Shown here one piece after another: positions 34,976 through 47,730 of a stretch of DNA of 64,000 nt (the stretch's first letter is position 1; the number at the start of each line of letters is the position of its first letter). Source of the stretch: Malachius bipustulatus (lineage: Eukaryota > Arthropoda > Insecta > Coleoptera > Melyridae); contig OU342639.1 of the NCBI GenBank assembly GCA_910589415.1, forward strand, positions 9,742,268 to 9,806,267, written 5' to 3'. Position numbers and translations under genes: made by a program. The notes beneath the pieces are model-generated. The model searched no databases, was not told the DNA's origin, and was given only the letters and a program-made list of their open reading frames with translations.

Positions 34976-36135
34976 ATGCCACTTACACTGCACACACTGT
35001 ATAATTGATAATAAATATTACCGGAAGCAAATAAAATTTTCATGATGCATAATTTATATAATTAAGGTAAGTTAAACAAAAACCTTCTTTATTCTTGCCT
35101 GAAAACTGTTTCTGACAAATTGTGAAAAAAATCAATTAATAATATCAAATTGATGTCAGTCTTGTCGTCATTAGTTGATTAAAATCGAATGTGGTAGGTA
35201 TGATTGTCAAACGTCAATTTCGAATTCACATGCAGTACATAGGTACATAATTGCTTATTAATTGATCAAATAGATCAGATCGCTAAACTAACATTTTGAT
35301 ATTTTTTAATGTTTTTAAAATTTTAAAGGCCCAATAAATAAGGCCACAAGGATCTGATAAAAATCAACATATGAACAAACGATTAGTAACGTTAGAGTTA
35401 GCTTTCTATCTGAATACTAACATCGGCAAGCACTGCCTGTGGTCTTGAACATTATTAACGTTTTGCCAAGCCCGTTTTGATTGGGCTTTATTTCATACAT
35501 GTAATCACACCTCGATATGGCTTAAATTAAAATTATGCGTCCAGTTTGATTTATTTCAGATAAGTATACCTAATGAGTCGTGATCTGGTATTTTTATTGC
35601 TTTATTGAGATGATTATCATACAATTGTTCTGAAGAAATGTTTGCAACAATCGTTTGTACAGGCAAATCTCATATTTGACTATTTGCTTGAATCTTTCCC
35701 CTCAAAAAGTGGTGGGACATTTTGCTTATTATTATTATTATTTTTTATTAATCATTTACGCTCGCTCACATTTACGTTTTCCTAAAACGCTGCTGGAGCT
35801 AATGTAATAATTATTGTTTTGATATTTCACTTAATAAACCTTTATTATAGATTATTAACGATAAATATGAAAGGCAGATTTTGATGCTGTTTCATAGCTG
35901 ATGATCTTTTAGATAGGACTGATTTAATATGGAAAGATATTGTAGAACGATAGTACAGAATCGTTTAATCGTTTATAGAGTAGACAATAATTTTACCTTG
36001 CAGGGATAAACCAAATCATTTGGCGAACAACCTCTAGGGTGTAAAGAGAAACTCAAATAAATAAATTACCTGTTAACATTAATTTCATCTTATCGTAGCG
36101 TTAATAGTTTTGGGAAGATAACTATGGCGAGTGGC
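34976..36135. other. Non-coding stretch, nothing recognised
   Basis: AT-rich, with no supported feature. Confidence 0.35.
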
Positions 36136-36139
36136 TTTC

Positions 36140-36985
36140 TAGAGTTCACCGTCTCTAGAGTACCAATCGGTCCTCGAAGGGAACTCGAACTACATAAGTT
36201 AGCGAAATTCTGCTGCTTCTCGGGGAGTTTTTCCTTGTATCACTTCGTGAGCGACGTCAGTACTACCGCGTGCGGTAGAAATTACTAGCCAGAATTGAAA
36301 GGTGCCAACGCAGGCTTCAGCCACTGCAGGTCCAAGTTGGTCTGGCTGTCAACTAACCTCGAATGCTCTAGCAAAGAGCAACGAAGTAACCCTGATCTGG
36401 ATTCAAGACCACGCTGGATATGAAGAGAACGAACTTATCGAATATAGCCGAATTTATCGGACCAGAACCAGCATTTGACATATCACCGGATTTTATTAAA
36501 ACAACAATACAAAACTGGGCTGAGAGAAAAGTTATTCAGCTCTGGCAAAACTTATCAAGATTGGACCATTCGAAGGCCTTTATAAAGGGTACTTCGGTAA
36601 AAGGGACCAAAGAACTATTGGAGCTTAACAGGAAAGAACTGAAAGCCCTAATAGGCCTATACACTGGGCACTGCAACCTGAATCATCATCATCATCACAG
36701 AATGGGTTTGGGTGATCAGCGCTGAATGCCGCCTGTGCTTGGAAGATGATGAAACAGCAAAACACTTCCTATGTGAGTGTTCCGCATTAGAAAGGATCAG
36801 ATTACAAACCTTCGGGAGAGACTTTCTCACACCGGAGGACCTGGATACCCTAAGAACAGTCAAGATGGTCAGCTTCCTTATAGATAGAGGTTGACCTGAT
36901 GGGGTTAATGTAGATGTGAGCCACAATAGACCTTCGGTCACAGTGGAGGTGGCATAATGGCCCACTCACGATAAGTCTAATCTAA
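36140..36985 (+). pseudogene. Decayed LINE 3' part: RNase H and zinc-knuckle tail
   Basis: On the + strand, ALAKSNEVTLIWIQDHAGYE (about 36358-36420) is the end of an RNase H domain like those in R1/Jockey/I-type ORF2; the usual W-x-P-G-H has become W-I-Q-D-H. A frame change follows, then FIGPEPAF and LKALIGLYTGHCNLN, a second break at a run of His codons, and CRLCLEDDETAKHFLCECSA, a CCHC knuckle. It ends in GGTGGCATAATGGCC and TCTAATCTAAT. The RT and endonuclease are absent. Confidence 0.75.
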
Positions 36986-38455
36986 TTCTCTACTACAACA
37001 AAACTGTCTATGACAACATTTCCAATTGGACTAATTATACACTGACTGAGGTGTTGTTTATGTTAATGAAAAAAAATATTTATTTGCAGTTTTAAAAGAT
37101 ATTGGTAACTGAGGTCCTTACCTAAAGTAGCCTTCTAGATCGACCGATCTCACTCACTCTATTTTTAAATAGACTTATCGTTTTAATTTACTTCACTGCT
37201 CATGAATTTATTTTCATTGTCAGGATAAACCGTAATTTCAATGTAATTACAGCGTGTTTTCCTGAAGATCACTCCCATTTTTCTTCTTGCGTTGCGTAAT
37301 ACCAACTTGACTACACAATAGTTCTGATTTTGAACTACACGTCTTGATGTAAGTAGATTGCGTTGCGTTGTGTGAGAAGCAATTTATTTGTTCCTCGTCT
37401 ATTAGATAGGTTCCATTTACCTGACTAGATATTTACATAAAAATATGAAAATGATCCGGTAATTGGTAATAAGGTGTAGAAGTAGAATACAGACAAAAAC
37501 ACCGTTGAAAATGTAGGTAATATCTTTTTATATACCAATTATAACGGAACCTTGTTGAATTCTATAAACAAAACATCGTTCTTGGAAAAATAATACGATT
37601 GTTATGGTGTTAGTTGTTTTGCAATTTATTCGACATACCTCTTCGAATATGCACAATGTGATGGAAATGGTGGCGCGGTAGCGTAACTGTGACTAAAGGA
37701 ATCGAGGGTCAGAGCAAGAGCTATAATAGCGAGATTGAAGAAAGCTTTTTAAAGTAATGACAATTTCGAAGAAATTGGTAGCGAAATTAAAAGTTGATTT
37801 CTAACACCCTTTGAACTCGTTTTTTTCGTGCATGCAGAATTCCCCCAACGTTAGTTTCGAAAAGTGATTGTTACTTTCAGGGCATCGTCCTAACTTTCCC
37901 TAATCGTCCTAATTTTTTTTAAATAAAACTGACCGGTCATAATGTACCATTAACTCATGGAACACTCATGGAACGTATACATATAGGCATTTCAAATTTC
38001 ACGAGTGTATAACATTTTCAGATTGTGATCGGTATTGAATTTAACCGCTTTAAAACAGGGGCAGGCCCATGGTATGGGTAAAAAATGTACTTACATTTAA
38101 ATTATTGATTAGCTACTTTAATATAAAATTACTTTCATTATTGATCATGTATTGAAAATTAAACATTGATTGATAATGTAATGAAATGCTGCAAATTAAC
38201 TTCATTTTAACAAGTCCAAGACTATTTCAATGATCGGCTTGGGTTTTCGGTTTTAACCAATTAGGATGCCGGGCTGCGCGTCGGTTTGCAATAGGAGAAA
38301 GCACACCTATAACCCCGCGTGCCCGGAAGAGAATCAAGTTTTGACCGTGACTTTTAACATCACTTTTGAGTTTTACCTTGACCGTAATTATTTCACTTAG
38401 CCGAGGTTTTTTTTATTCATAGTGTGGCAATCAGACACATCAATAATAAAGAAAT
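36986..38455. other. Non-coding stretch, nothing recognised
   Basis: AT-rich, with no supported feature. Confidence 0.35.
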
Positions 38456-38479
38456 ACAAAGATCTGCTAATAAAACATT

Positions 38480-39120
38480 TCATAAACAAACATCAAGTTG
38501 CCAATCTTATGGGACACTCCTCGATAATGTGTCTACCAGTTTAGTCTTCTCGGTAGTTGTAGTGAGGAGATTCACCCCATTTATGTAAAAGATATGCTCG
38601 TCCTTTCAAGTGTAAACCAGGTTTAGCGTTGTAGTTGAAAACCTGGAGCTTTTTAGGTGATGTAAAACATTGTAATGTCTTGCTGATCAATTCTTGGGTC
38701 CATGCGTTGGTAAGGTAGAACTCTTCTTGTATTGCTACCCTTGCCGTTTCAGTGGACGGTTCTCGCTAGAGCAGAGGCAGAATGGAACCTCCCTGAATGA
38801 AGTGGCGGGAGCTGCGTCTGGTTGGAAAAGCTGGCCTTTGCGTGGATTAAAGCACGACGGTTGGGTAGAAAGTCGGAAACCGAATTTGACATGTGTTCTG
38901 GTATGTCCTCGATGTACAAACGGCAGTGCCTATGATTACATGGAACAGTCGATGGTTGACAATTTTGGCTATCAGGCAAGTTGGTTTGCAGGGGATTTTG
39001 CGAAGTTGCTTGTATACAGCATTTCCTCTTTCCACATGGGGTCGTAAGCCGCCGAAAGATCGGTAAATGCCGCTGACGGTTTCTGTTGTTGGTTTTGTTA
39101 ATTGTCGAATCCTGGAGCTT
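38480..39120 (-). pseudogene. Decayed LINE: RT motif and ORF2 C-terminus
   Basis: Read on the - strand, AAFTDLSAAYDPMWK (about 39030-39085) is the RT block with the first catalytic Asp. It is followed, after shifts, by LRKIPCKPTCLIAKIVNHRL as in Jockey-type RTs. After an apparent internal deletion, AWTQELISKTLQCFTSPKKL, NYNAKPGLHLKGRAYLL and HIIEECP give the usual C-terminal end (about 38500-38700). Several frameshifts and the missing YADD region show it is dead. Confidence 0.65.
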
Positions 39121-39239
39121 TCCCTGTCGTGACGATGGGAAAGGGGCGAGAGTGTTCCGTTTCAGTAGCTTTCAGTAGTATTTGGTTTAACCAAAGATCT
39201 TATAAAAGAAGTTATTATTAGGGAATGGACCTAAAAGGG

Positions 39240-39635
39240 TACCTATATGGAAGTATTGGGAGACAACACAAGTCTCCAAACAGGTCAGATTATTCCTAGC
39301 CGATTCGTACAGACACAGAGGCTAGCCGTCATGATCAAACTGAACCGGAAGGTGCTTGGTGCTCATCGGTCACAGCAGCGTGAACCCAGGCACTTACAAC
39401 CATGAGAGTGAGGAGAGACCACAAGTGTCTGTGCCAAATGTGGCACAGACGACGATGACGTCTATCACTAACATATAGGAGGAGTATGCTAGGTGTACAG
39501 TGGCTCAACATTTTTGGGTCAGAGGCACCATACAAGAGGAAGAAATGGAACTCGTGTCAGGGAAAGATCTTCTGGCGTTTATGAAAAGGACGAGAACATG
39601 GGTTGGCGAAAAGGATCCCTAGGTGGCCTAGTCGC
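39240..39635 (+). pseudogene. Decayed LINE C-terminal fragment
   Basis: On the + strand, QTGQIIPSRFVQTQRLAVMI, then CAKCGTDDDDVYH, then REDLLAFMKRTRTWVG, with stops in between. The order (helical segment, C-x-x-C with acidic run and H, C-terminal helix) is that of a LINE ORF2 tail. It points opposite to the fragment just before it, so the two are separate insertions. Confidence 0.5.
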
Positions 39636-41225
39636 TTAGGGTGCCAGGCTATGAAGTAGTTCGTCTGCTATTTCCTGGTCGGTGGTTTCAAGAAAGTTTT
39701 GGTATCGAGCCTCGCTGTTTTGAGACCATCCAGGGATGTATTATTTTCAATGTTTTTCGTGTCATTTTTTATTCCAGGACCTCCATTTATTATACAAAAC
39801 AGTCCATCGGCATGCACAACACAAATGATCAGTATATCACATTCCTTCTTAAGATAATGAAGGCCAAAGTAATCCTACCAAACCAAAAAATGTTGATATT
39901 TCTCTCGTGGTATCAACCTCGGAGTTGAAGAGGTGATAAAAGTATATAATAAAATAGCTAGGTCGGGTAATATTATTTTATTTATTACGTAAAAGATTTA
40001 TCATGGACTAAAAATTTAAGTTCTTACCGGATAATTCGTAGATGTTGCTTAATCTTAAAAAGTTTTTTTTTTTTAATTTTACTTTCGAAAGTTGTACCGC
40101 TGTAAGAGATATACCATAGACAAAGGTTGTAATCACGTCTTGGCAATTATTTATAAGCTGGCCTTTTGCTTTTAGCAAATAATAAAAATTATGCAAGTCA
40201 GTAGCTAATTTAATGTCTACATGCATTACAAGTTGAAACTAAAGATAAATCACGAGCAAGTAAGCTGTTAGAGCTATTAGGAATGAAAGTAGATGCGGTC
40301 GTTCTTTGATAATTTATTTTATTTGCATGCTAATACATTTTCACAGAATCGTATGTATGAGTGTATGTAGTAAATACCTGTGTTTCCTTGCTTAACGATA
40401 AGTATATATAATTCTTCGGAGTAATCATCATGAAGTGGTGATTTTCCTGATAGAAGTTTGATTGATGGTTATAATCACTCATGAAAGGGTAAAAGCATTT
40501 CTCGCTCTATTTACAAATGAGTTATTCTCGCATTTCCTCATTATTAAAATATAATATTTCACATTTTTGGTATAAAGCACGAGGTTGATGTTTTATTTAA
40601 TGGTAGGTGAACTCTTTGTGAACAAGGATAGAGCCTATAGATAGCATGCATGACTTACAAGGAAATTACTGTATAATTCACCGGAAATAGGGAGCTATCA
40701 AATAGCGCGTTTCCTCTATTTTGTAAACTACTTTTGTAGTAGAAATAAGGTTGCAATCATTGAATGAATATCTCCCCTTAAATTAGATCCTAAGTTCAAC
40801 ACACCTTTTATCGACATTTAATAATACCTACTACCTAATACTGCCGACTATTTTGATTTGAATTCCGAATCGGTACCTATAATATGTTACACAAAATATG
40901 ATTCCGTGACCTTTTACTATGAAATAATGATGGTCGTCTCGCAGTAAGAAAAAGTTTGAGATGACCGTCATACAAATAATTACTGAAATGATTATGAAGT
41001 CAGAAGGACAGTTGAAAAAATTAAATATTTATTTTGCTTGAATGGTTTCTGAATCTTTTAGCGAGGAAAATGTCGATTTAGCAAAAAAAGCTTACCTGAT
41101 GATTTGGTTGTTGAAGTCGGTATTATAACTATGCCAGTCGTTAAAATCAACTCTAATGAAATTAAAGTAATACAGAATTTTTTATTATTAAATTAAATAA
41201 TATACATAAAGTATGGATATGACAG
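39636..41225. other. Non-coding stretch, nothing recognised
   Basis: AT-rich, with no supported feature. Confidence 0.35.
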
Positions 41226-41227
41226 GT

Positions 41228-42498
41228 ATTCAAATTGCTATAACTTTCGCTAATATTGGGGCCTCGGGCCCAACCAATGGGAGATGACACTTTGGAATGC
41301 CTACTTTAAAATGGTATTTTTTTTTCGATTCCGCCAATATTGGCAAGATGCCCGCAGAAAAACCGATTCCTCCCCCCTTTTTTTTCTTAAAACTGTTTTT
41401 TGCCATGAAAGAAGGGGGTGGGGGTAAAATTTTTCTCGTCATCAGACGGGAATTTTTTAATCTTTGATTTGAGCCCCAGTAGACCTCGATCGGAACATTA
41501 TTAAGGTCACAGGGTCACCAAACGCGTTTGGTCCTGTAGAATGGCAAGGATTAGGATTAGCGGATGCCGCTACCCGGCATTTTTTAGGGCTAAGTGTCCC
41601 CTTTCAAGATTTTCTTACCCCATGTCGCTATCTCAATTAGGGCCTGCACGCGGACGTGATATGTAAACCAATTAATCTAGCCGCGGAGCAGCGAGAGCCG
41701 GGGGCCAAGCCTAGCGCTCCCTCTCCTTTCTCTCTTCTCTCACAGACACACACGCTAGATTAATTGGTTTACATATCACGTCCGCGTGCAGGCCCTAATT
41801 GAGATAGCGACATGGGGTAAGAAAATCTTGAAAGGGGACACTTAGCCCTAAAAAATGCCGGGTAGCGGAACCCGCTAACCCTAATCCTTGCCATTCTACA
41901 GGACCAAACGCGTTTGGTGACCCTGTGACCTTAATAATGGTTCGATCGAGGTCTACTGGAGCTCAAATCAAAGATAAAAAAATTCCCGTCTGATGACGAA
42001 AAAAATTTTACCCCCACCCCCTTCTTTCATGGCAAAAAAACAGTTTTTTTTTTTTTTTTTTTAAGGAGGGAGCATCGGTCTTAACTATGTAGGTAAGACA
42101 AAGTCGCTCCACTCCGGTAACACGGGATTTCGAGCATTACTCATTCACCCAGCCTCAAGTTGCCATTTTAAATTTTAAACCTTCGGTCGCTTGTTTTATT
42201 TTTCACATACATTCGAAAATGCATCTGAAAAATAACACGAGCCGGTGAGTACCGAACTCGCGAACTTAGGCTCGGTAGGCAGCGGACTGAACCACTAGGC
42301 TACGCGAGTCTCTAAAAAAAAAAAAAAAACAGTTTTAAGAAAAAAAAGGGGGGAGGGAAATCGGTTTTTCTGCGGGCATCTTGCCAATATTGGCGGAATC
42401 GAAAAAAAATACCATTTTAAAGTAGGCATTCCAAAGTGTCATCTCCCATTGGTTGGGCCCGAGGCCCCAATATTAGCGAAAGTTATAGCAATTTGAAT
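41228..42498. mobile_element. Foldback element carrying a SINE
   Basis: ATTCAAATTGCTATAACTTT at the left is the complement of the right end. The arms of nearly 490 bp stay paired through GGGCCTCGGGCC..AACCAATGGGAG and AGGCCCTAATTGAGATAGCG to a loop at about 41690-41755 containing a CT-rich run. The right arm is interrupted by a SINE at 42048-42322. No clear target duplication was found. Confidence 0.8.
42048..42322 (-). mobile_element. tRNA-derived SINE, copy 2 of a shared-tail family
   Basis: On the - strand the head contains CGTAGCCTAGTGGTTCAG (A box) and GCGAGTTCGGTACTC (weak B box). The tail GGAGTGGAGCGACTTTGTCT..ACATAG with poly(A) matches the SINE at 27076. The duplication AAAAAAACAGTTTT lies on both sides (42034-42047, 42323-42336). 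The insertion breaks an otherwise continuous foldback arm, so it is younger than that element. Confidence 0.85.
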
Positions 42499-42499
42499 T

Positions 42500-43371
42500 T
42501 TAATTATGATTTCCCCTCCCCCTCCCCCTCTAATCGAGATAGCGACTTCAAAATTTCAGGCATCATTGAGGACACTGCTGTCTGTCGATGAAAAAAAAAA
42601 TAAGTCCCTAAGTCGATTTTTTCCATGCAAAACACGCCAACACGGACGGCGGTGTATTCGCACCGCGGCGGAACCCTGAAGAAAGGGCCTTAAAATTGAA
42701 AATGCGATATCTCGAGAACCGTTTGACCGATTTGGACCAGTCAAAGTTCAAACTACGCGTCTTCGAGAGCTCTTCATTTTTCGTCAGGACATTTACTATG
42801 CTCAGAGTTGAATTAAGCGAGTTACGTGCAAAAAACCCATTGCCGATGTCTTCGCATGCACATTTCTCCGCCAGGGCGTCGATTAAATTTTTGAAAATGC
42901 CACCAAAATGAAGAGGGGGTCCAACGTTATGAAAAAAAAAATGAAAAAAAATTCTCGAGTCCAAGGCGGTTTGAAAGTTAGACCCTCTCTACTAATATAT
43001 CAATCATACTACCTGTCATTTCTTGAGTTTTCAGGTACAACCTGAGTTTTTTTTATCGCTGATGACTCAATGAAAAAAAATTAAACCGGACTGTGCCATT
43101 CTATGGTCTTATAGTAATTATACAAATCCTCAAAGTTTAAATTTTTTATCTTCCAAATTAACTACTATTTCGGGAGTAGACATAAGTGATTGTACAGACC
43201 ACCTGACTTTCTGAATTTTTTCAAAACGAAAATTTGAAGTCGTCCATAAATTATAATGGAATTCAAATTTTCTTGTAAAAAAACTTACACGAGAAAACTA
43301 CATGAGCGTTTGGAAAACCGAAAATTTGCATTCTGGGTTTTATAAAAATTTTCCGTGGGATGAATTAAAAT
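42500..43371. other. Non-coding stretch
   Basis: Starts with a C-rich run (CCCCTCCCCCTCCCCCTC at 42513). Overlapping opposite-strand frames at 42556-42964 are unlike known proteins. Nothing firm. Confidence 0.35.
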
Positions 43372-43379
43372 TTCTCAAA

Positions 43380-43955
43380 GGTCATTATTTACATCCGCGG
43401 CTCCTACATTTTCACTATGGCACCTATATAGGGGTGGAGGACATACCTATAGTAACACCAGGAAGGTATTAATTTGCTTTGCAAATGAAAGATAAGCGAA
43501 CAAAAGGGCATCAAAAGAAGGTCTTCCTGAGTGCGGGCCTGTTTAGAACAGCGAAAATCACAATAAACATGCAAGGTCAGAGTGTCGAGTGGACGGCGGA
43601 AACTCGTAATATCAACACCAGAGCCGGTCTGGTAACATACGCAACATACGAACCGCATTCAAACGTAGTCGAACCATAATAGCGAGTGATGTCGCGTATT
43701 TTGGAATATAAATGCAAAATAAATGCTAAATTCAAAATAAAAACTGTGCTATTGTTAATCTCGAAGATATTCCTTGCCCTGCGAAAGTGAAAAAAAGTAG
43801 AAATTCGACCGTAGTGTCAAAGAGGCCTTAGTGGTGACCTTGATATTAGTTTGCAATAGCTGTTTTTAGCTTTTTACCCACCCTGTACCCGTAATTCGCT
43901 CCTCGGTCCCGAAAAAATTTCTGAAACTTAGGAACCGCGGATGTAAACAATTACC
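43380..43955. mobile_element. TIR element, family A copy 3 (best preserved)
   Basis: It begins GGTCATTATTTACATCCGCG and ends CGCGGATGTAAACAATTACC, and is flanked by a perfect 8-bp duplication TTCTCAAA (43372-43379, 43956-43963). It defines the family boundaries used for the copies at 1985 and 28514. It is non-autonomous: the open frames inside are short. Confidence 0.85.
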
Positions 43956-43963
43956 TTCTCAAA

Positions 43964-45300
43964 TAACACGCGAAAACCTTGTGTCGGTCAAAAATTCAAG
44001 ACAGCATATTTGCTGAAAACTGAATGAGGATTTTTAAAATAATTCGTATTTAAAGGAAAAGCATTGGCGTATAATTTATTAAAAAAAAAATACTCACAGA
44101 ATATCTCGTATTAGCGCCACTGATGGAAATTAATAAAATTGTCGCGAAATTATAAAAAAATGAGTTCCTGTAGTTATATGGGTTCCAAGTTGACAAGAAA
44201 ATTTCAAGAAAAAAACTAATGTTTTCTTTTCTCAAAACTTGAACACTCTGTATCTGAAAAACTAAAGCTCTAACGATATACATGTCGAAATTTGGGTCCC
44301 TATTTTTGATCCCTATAAATTTGTAACACGTATAGTCTTTAACACCCTATAGTATTTTTTTAATTGAAAAAAAGAAGTATTTTATTTCGCGAAATGAAAA
44401 ATTGTGCCAATTTGTGGTATCTGTGCTCGGAACCATTCGCTATATAAAAAACTGGAGTAAGTGTTTTTGTTCAGTATAATGTTTCGTTATATTTATCTGC
44501 TTTTTAAATCAAAAACATCAAATATCTGCTATTCAGGTATATTCAAATTCCTGGAACGAATAAATTAGCGAATAGAGGACTCTTCAATTGTGAACAAGAG
44601 GTGGATGTACTAACAAAAGCTTTCATTGAATTTTATTGTAGGCAGCTTTTGTACCTCAATACAATATAATATATTCAAAGTAGAATCCAAATTACACGGT
44701 GCAATTGTGTTACCTGCCTACACAGTTCGGGAAAGGTTGTCGTCCTTATAAGTTGAAGCCACGATATAGGTTTAATTAATTTTTATTTCAAGTTCCGAGC
44801 AAGTATGTATTCAATATTTCACCAGCTTTTTAAGGGAGTATGGTCGTCGATCATACTCATACACGAAGAGGATTTAAATAATAATGGTTTATTATTTATT
44901 TACAAAGCTTTCAAAAACGATTCGTCGTATTGATTGTTTTACTTGCAGGCTTCATTATTTCCTTGTTGATACGAGTATTCAGTTAATTCACCTTTAAGAT
45001 CTTGAATATTTTAATTAAATTTCTAATGATTTTTTATTAACATAATAATTGTTTCTTGAACCTAATTTTTTACAACTAAATCGAAAATATAGAATTTTAC
45101 ACTGGACGATTTGCGGGCACTTGGATTTTTTCTTCAAAATATTTGAAATACTTTTTCCTCCATGAGCTTTTGTTTTGTAAATTTTGACATTAAAACTATT
45201 TATTTACTGAAATCATTTATTCATGTTTTCAATGAAAGCAATACTATACTGGGTACCCGGAAATAGCACGTACCTACCTAAAAAAGGAAGTGATTCTACA
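43964..45300. other. Non-coding stretch, nothing recognised
   Basis: AT-rich. TTTGTAACACG..TTTAACACCCTAT near 44320 resembles part of a foldback arm seen elsewhere, but its partner was not found. Confidence 0.35.
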
Positions 45301-45307
45301 TAAAAAA

Positions 45308-45951
45308 TAGATTTTTTTTGCTATAAACTTATATGCCCAAACGTAGCGTTTTTAAGATTTTTAAATTTTTTTGCCAATAACTAGAGAACCGTATCAAATA
45401 TTATATTGAGTTCTTTGTACACACTTTGTGTGCTCATTAATCCCCTTGTTTTCCGTGTAAAATAAACGTTTTAAAAAAATTGAGTGTCCTAGATTTTGGA
45501 TGCTTTGAGGGTTTCAACACCCCAACTTCTACACCACTGGAATAAATGCAATATTAAGCAGCGATTTAAAACCGCCCGTTTTTCTACATCAAAAAGGCGC
45601 TTCTGATTAACAGAGATCTAAAGTTAACCGTACCCGACAAAAATGTCACTTTACGATGAAAAATCGCGTTAGATGTTTGAAAACAAACCATGTATCGGAA
45701 AATGAAAGGCAAAAAAACTTCGCTCGATCTTAAAGTCTCCGCCAATGACACATGATCAAAAAAAAAAATTGGTATTAAAAAACAACCAATATTAATTAAT
45801 GATATGACATGTCCAAAAGCTGAATTATGTATCTCAAACAAACAGTTCCCGAGATATCTTCAAAAAACTAGAAATTTTTTTTTTTTTCGATACCCCCTGA
45901 ATCTCAAAAATGGTACGTCTGGGCATATAAGCTTATAGAAAAAAAAAATCA
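45308..45951. mobile_element. Diverged foldback element
   Basis: CTATAAACTTATATGCCCAAACG (from about 45321) pairs with the complement of CGTCTGGGCATATAAGCTTATAG at the right. GAGAACCG and CGGTTCCCGAG-type strings pair further in. The ends are approximate and no target duplication is clear. Confidence 0.55.
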
Positions 45952-47523
45952 TGACAGCTATGGCAAAAATATTTATAACAGCACTTGCTTATTAATCAAC
46001 AAGGTTGTAAGATTTATTAATGCTTGAATGTTCACAAATACTTTACACGATTTTAGGGTGAGTATCTGAAGATTCCCAAAGCGAACGAACGCTGCTACCA
46101 CAATGGTAAGATAGATTCGGTTTAGGCCCCAAACACCTTTTTAAATAATAACTTCGTGATAGGATTGAACTTTTTAATACGCAAGATCATTGAGAATTTG
46201 TTCTTGGAGTTATACCTAAATGATCTTATCACAGCAATATTTCTGAGATTTATAATAATATATCAACTGAGCTATTGGAGATCGAACAGATATCTAATGG
46301 TTTATTAATTGTGCATGAATCGACGATCGAAGATAAGACTTGGGAAGCTATTTGATGAATAAGTTTCCTTTCAACATTTCTATAATTATTTTTAAAGAGC
46401 AGTTTTTATTAATTTACTAATTAAATCCTGATTCGTTCCGAGACTTTCCCCTCTTCGGGCCATTACTTGAACCTCTTTATAGGGACTTTTTTAACGTCGC
46501 ATTTACAGACGAAGGTGATCTTTTGATTAAATTCAAAAGTTATTTTTTATATACTTAGCTGAATCTTTCGAGCTGGTGTTAATTATACAGGGTGGAAACT
46601 AGAAGAGGTATACACATAGCTATAAAATTAATTATCCTAATTTGTTAATAAACCCTCACAACGAGGTATAAAAGAATAGTTTTTTTTTAAGAGTTCAATC
46701 GAATTAAACTATCGGCATATTTGTTATGGTTTCCACACTATAGGTATTTGACATTGACAAATACCTCTCTTGTCTTACATAATAAGAATATTATCAATTG
46801 TCCCTATATTATTTCATCAAATAATAAATAATAAAGTGTGGTGGATTCTTTTTATGTTCCTGAATAAAAGACGCTTCTATACTACATAATAAAGCTTATC
46901 TATTCATCAAATTGAATATGGACGCGGTCATATATGTACCCACCCATCCAAAACCATGAAGAGTACAAAAGGATCTTCTCCTCTGGTACACAGTGATATA
47001 TGTATAGAATGGTAAAGGTAGACATTTGTATGAGTGCCAAAGAAATATGTTCAGTTTGAAATAAACGATGTCATTACGAAACTATATACAGGGTGAAATA
47101 ATATTTTTCACCAAGAACCTAAACCTCAAGTTAAAAATTTAACATACGGAATGTACAATAAAAATGATCCAATTTAACGTATGCGTTTAGGTTTTGACGT
47201 TTAAAAATAATGAATGAGACCAAAATGCAGGGGAGTATAAAATAATGCAATTTCGCTTGAATTCGCTGATTAGCTGCTACTGCATTCGATGAGGGCGAAT
47301 CACTTTAATTACCGGTTAATGAGATGAGAGTCGAGAAATTTAGTTTGAGTTGAGTAATATTCACGAAGGGCCGTAATGGACACCGACGAAGGAGCGAGAT
47401 TACACTACCGATGTTGACTTATTCGAAGCTGGTAGGGAGGAGTCTCTCTTGTGTCGCGTCCAGACGTGTGAACGCTTTTCTTCGTCGTAAAAACGGGGAG
47501 AGGGTGGTAGGAGAAGTGATGGT
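45952..47523. other. Non-coding stretch with isolated element-end boxes
   Basis: ATTATACAGGGTGGAAACTAG (46584) and TATATACAGGGTGAAATAAT (47085) resemble TA-flanked element ends but have no visible partners. Confidence 0.35.
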
Positions 47524-47580
47524 AAATGCTACGGAAGCGCTGAGCTGCCATCGTTTTCCGTAAAAACTTTTTTTATATAA

Positions 47581-47640
47581 TTTACAGTTCTAACTGTAAA
47601 TTTACAGTTCGAACTGTAAATTTACAGTTTGAACTGCAAA
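47581..47640. repeat. Left iteron array, three 20-bp palindromes
   Basis: Three exact 20-bp units TTTACAGTT..AACTGTAAA with CT, CG and TG-type centres; the last unit ends CTGCAAA. It lies directly inside the left 51-bp TIR. Confidence 0.95.
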
Positions 47641-47729
47641 TGCAGATTTTATCACTGGAACTGTATGCTTCCGTATACAAGGGCACCTTATCCAAGACTA
47701 CTATACTATTTTACATAAAATCTGCATTT
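47638..47729. repeat. Perfect 15-bp inverted repeat inside the left end
   Basis: AAATGCAGATTTTAT (47638-47652) and ATAAAATCTGCATTT (47715-47729) are exact complements around a 62-bp loop. The loop holds another TTCCGTA, the string that closes the fold within the 51-bp TIR. Confidence 0.85.
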
Positions 47730-47730
47730 T

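Noticed and set aside
36660..36705. Run of His codons (CATCAT)
   Set aside because: It lies at the break between two frames of a dead LINE and is a short repeat, not a functional His tract.
42556..42964. Overlapping frames on both strands
   Set aside because: No recognisable motif and no splice or start context; the overlap suggests chance openness in GC-richer DNA.
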